Positions 5,663 to 7,086 of a stretch of DNA of 7,086 bases are shown here, piece after piece (position 1 is the stretch's first letter; every line of letters starts with the position of its first letter). A program made the position numbers and the translations under genes. Under the pieces are notes generated by a model. It ran no database searches. It saw nothing but the letters and a program-made list of their open reading frames with translations, and had not been told where the DNA came from. The stretch is taken from the NCBI GenBank assembly GCA_002792755.1, contig PFOY01000001.1:1-7086 (forward strand), in the 5' to 3' direction. The stretch is from Candidatus Nomurabacteria bacterium CG_4_10_14_0_2_um_filter_30_12 (GTDB lineage: Bacteria; Patescibacteriota; Minisyncoccia; Phycocordibacterales; UBA9973).

Positions 5663-7086
5663 TTAATTGGATTTTTGCGAGTTGGCAAGATCTGTCTTTA
5701 TGATCAGATAATTCAAATCATTTTCTAGAATTTCGAACTCGTCTCTTTTAAAGATAGTTTTTAAAGTTTCAATCGAATCTGGTAACAAATAATTTCGATT
5801 AATTTTTACAAATTTAACGTTTTTTTGTGCTAGTAAATCTTTAATTGTTGGCAAATCTTCTCTTAAAACTGCATTATGAAAATTATCAAAATAGTCGCTG
5901 ATGTGTTTAGGTTGAAATCCACTGTAACCATTCACAAGCTGACAGTCATAGTGCATTTGATTGAGGAGCATTTTAGTCCAGTATTCCAGGTTCATTTCTG
6001 TAGTAGTAATTGGTGACTCTGGTGAAAACGGATATTCTAAAACTACGTCCGAAGGAGTGCATTTAGAAATAATTTGATCATAGCCATAGTTTTTGTAAGT
6101 ATTAACTATTTTTCTATGCTTGACCGGAATAATTTCAATTGAGTAAAGTACTAAAATTATCATTATTAATTGAATCGCCTTTTTGAAAGGATAATTTTCA
6201 AAAAAATATAAGAAGGCATAACCAACAAAATATAACAAAACAATTTGTAAAAGAAAAAACCATCTGGAGACAACTCCTAGGGCATCAAAAAAAGGTGTAA
6301 GTTTCAAAGGTAAAATATATGGAAGCGGAGTAGCTAAATATTTACCATTAATTGAAAGTCTAGGACCTAAAACTGCAACTATCCCCCACACCAACAATAG
6401 TAGTAGAAAGCCTTTAATGTATTGATCCTTTTTGGTAAGCTTAGTTTTGTTTAGTTTGTAGGCTCCAAATAAGGAAACAAATAAAATAATATATCCGATA
6501 CTAAAAATTTCATTTCCTAATCGTTGGCTGTAGACATTAATTTTGTAGTAAAACTTGGTAGTCCAAATACTTGGAAGTTGATTAAAAAATATATCGGTGA
6601 CTTGCATTGATGAGTTAACATAAAGTTCAGCCGATCTTTGGATGTTATGTAGCTTTTTGACTTCGACAAATTTAAATAAAAAATAGCCAGCGATAATTAG
6701 AAATCCAACCAAAAAGAGCAATTCAGTTTTAACTGTCTTTTTAAAATTTCTCTCTTTATATAATTGCCAAAAATAAAAGATCAAGGAGGTTGTGACTGAA
6801 TAAATTCCTAAGTATGCACTTGCTAAAAATTGCAGACCAGAAAATATTCCAGAATAAAAATAGTGCTTGTTTGATTTTGCCGTCATTAGCAAGCCTAGTG
6901 AAAAGAAAAAGAAACTATATGAAAGCATTTGATAGTGGTAATACATTGAGAAAGTATATGTAGAGAAAACGAACATTAAAGATAGTAAGAAAACAATAAT
7001 TTTCTTTTTAAATATTTTTGACCAAAAAAAATGTAGCGAAATAATATTCAAAAGCGCCATTACAAAAAAAATAATGTTATGAATTA
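5663..7086 (-). CDS. YfhO/GT-C-like polytopic membrane protein, 5' end outside window
   Basis: The reading frame is open to the right edge: the eight codons before the first ATG (7060) encode IHNIIFFV, which continues the same hydrophobic helix, so the true start lies beyond 7086 and the first-loop catalytic motif is not visible. Numbered from Met at 7060, membrane segments lie at about 1-15, 20-38, 44-60, 68-98, 113-130, 185-201, 215-232, 265-287 and 294-311. LGPRLSINGKYLATPLPY (231-248) and FDALGVVSRWFFLLQI (258-273) match the 'LGP..-PLPY..-R..R' block of YfhO-like and related GT-C-type proteins. The C-terminal extracytoplasmic domain (312-465) includes VVLEYPF (339-345), LVNGYSGFQP (375-384) and a region ending VKFVKINRNYL (415-425), a pattern I know from this membrane-protein group. 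I infer lipid-linked sugar transfer, perhaps glycosylation of a surface polymer, without direct evidence for substrate. It is upstream of, and 9 bases from, the OB-like protein gene, so the two are probably cotranscribed. Confidence 0.8.
   Translation of the reverse strand, partial: IHNIIFFVMALLNIISLHFFWSKIFKKKIIVFLLSLMFVFSTYTFSMYYHYQMLSYSFFFFSLGLLMTAKSNKHYFYSGIFSGLQFLASAYLGIYSVTTSLIFYFWQLYKERNFKKTVKTELLFLVGFLIIAGYFLFKFVEVKKLHNIQRSAELYVNSSMQVTDIFFNQLPSIWTTKFYYKINVYSQRLGNEIFSIGYIILFVSLFGAYKLNKTKLTKKDQYIKGFLLLLLVWGIVAVLGPRLSINGKYLATPLPYILPLKLTPFFDALGVVSRWFFLLQIVLLYFVGYAFLYFFENYPFKKAIQLIMIILVLYSIEIIPVKHRKIVNTYKNYGYDQIISKCTPSDVVLEYPFSPESPITTTEMNLEYWTKMLLNQMHYDCQLVNGYSGFQPKHISDYFDNFHNAVLREDLPTIKDLLAQKNVKFVKINRNYLLPDSIETLKTIFKRDEFEILENDLNYLIIKTDLANSQKSN

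Noticed and set aside
7058..7060. The ATG at 7060 as the true start of the rightmost gene
   Set aside because: The frame stays open to the window edge and the preceding codons encode IHNIIFFV, which completes the same membrane helix. The family also needs an N-terminal catalytic loop that would lie further upstream, so the gene is 5'-truncated by the window.
1..7086. Alternative genetic code with TGA read as glycine
   Set aside because: No in-frame TGA occurs inside any of the long genes, and TGA serves as the stop of the acyltransferase in an ordinary ATGA overlap with the next gene.
1..7086. CRISPR array, insertion sequence, tRNA/rRNA or defence genes
   Set aside because: Reading both strands I found no regularly spaced repeats, no transposase-like protein, no cloverleaf-like or rRNA-like segment, and no nuclease, helicase or toxin motifs. 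All intergenic gaps are 65 bases or less.

Overview
The window is an AT-rich stretch of bacterial DNA, densely packed with seven protein-coding genes and no RNA genes that I can see. Five of the seven encode polytopic membrane proteins of the kinds that build or decorate surface glycans. The style suggests a Candidate Phyla Radiation (Patescibacteria) genome, most likely from the Microgenomates group: low GC, tiny gaps, lysine- and isoleucine-rich proteins, several undecaprenyl-glycan-type membrane enzymes without pathway partners, and a single-pass protein with a Thr/Pro linker and a small beta-rich domain that I associate with those genomes. This placement is inference from protein style, not from a marker gene. 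Stop codons are normal (TAA, TAG and TGA all terminate), so there is no sign of the TGA-to-Gly code of some CPR lineages.

Left block (1-3118, minus strand). Transcribed right to left are an acyltransferase family 3 protein (3118-2042), a large membrane protein of the PTPS-related / GT-C-like type (2045-396), and the N-terminal part of an O-antigen ligase-like protein (388 to beyond base 1). The first two overlap by 4 bases (ATGA) and the next gap is 7 bases, so this is almost certainly one operon.

Middle (3119-4641). A 65-base divergent intergenic region separates the left operon from the only plus-strand gene, a 485-residue GT-C-type glycosyltransferase-like membrane protein. Both sides of the intergenic region carry an extended -10-like motif (TGATAATAT and TGATAGAAT) placed so that transcription would begin at or next to the start codon, and neither start has a Shine-Dalgarno sequence. 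This suggests a pair of leaderless divergent transcripts.

Right block (4658-7086, minus strand). A membrane protein of the YfhO/GT-C-like type runs off the right edge (beyond 7086 to 5663). It is followed after 9 bases by a membrane-anchored protein with an OB-like extracytoplasmic domain (5653-4994), then after 63 bases by a 90-residue coiled-coil protein (4930-4658) that has its own good Shine-Dalgarno sequence. The 90-residue gene converges on the plus-strand GT-C gene with only 16 bases between stops.

Taken together, the window looks like part of a surface-glycan locus: lipid-linked sugars transferred outside the membrane (GT-C-like proteins), acylation of the glycan (acyltransferase 3), and polymer transfer or ligation (O-antigen ligase-like). 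No cytoplasmic nucleotide-sugar glycosyltransferase, flippase or sugar-nucleotide synthesis gene is present here, so substrates cannot be assigned. I see no CRISPR array, mobile element, toxin-antitoxin pair or defence system.
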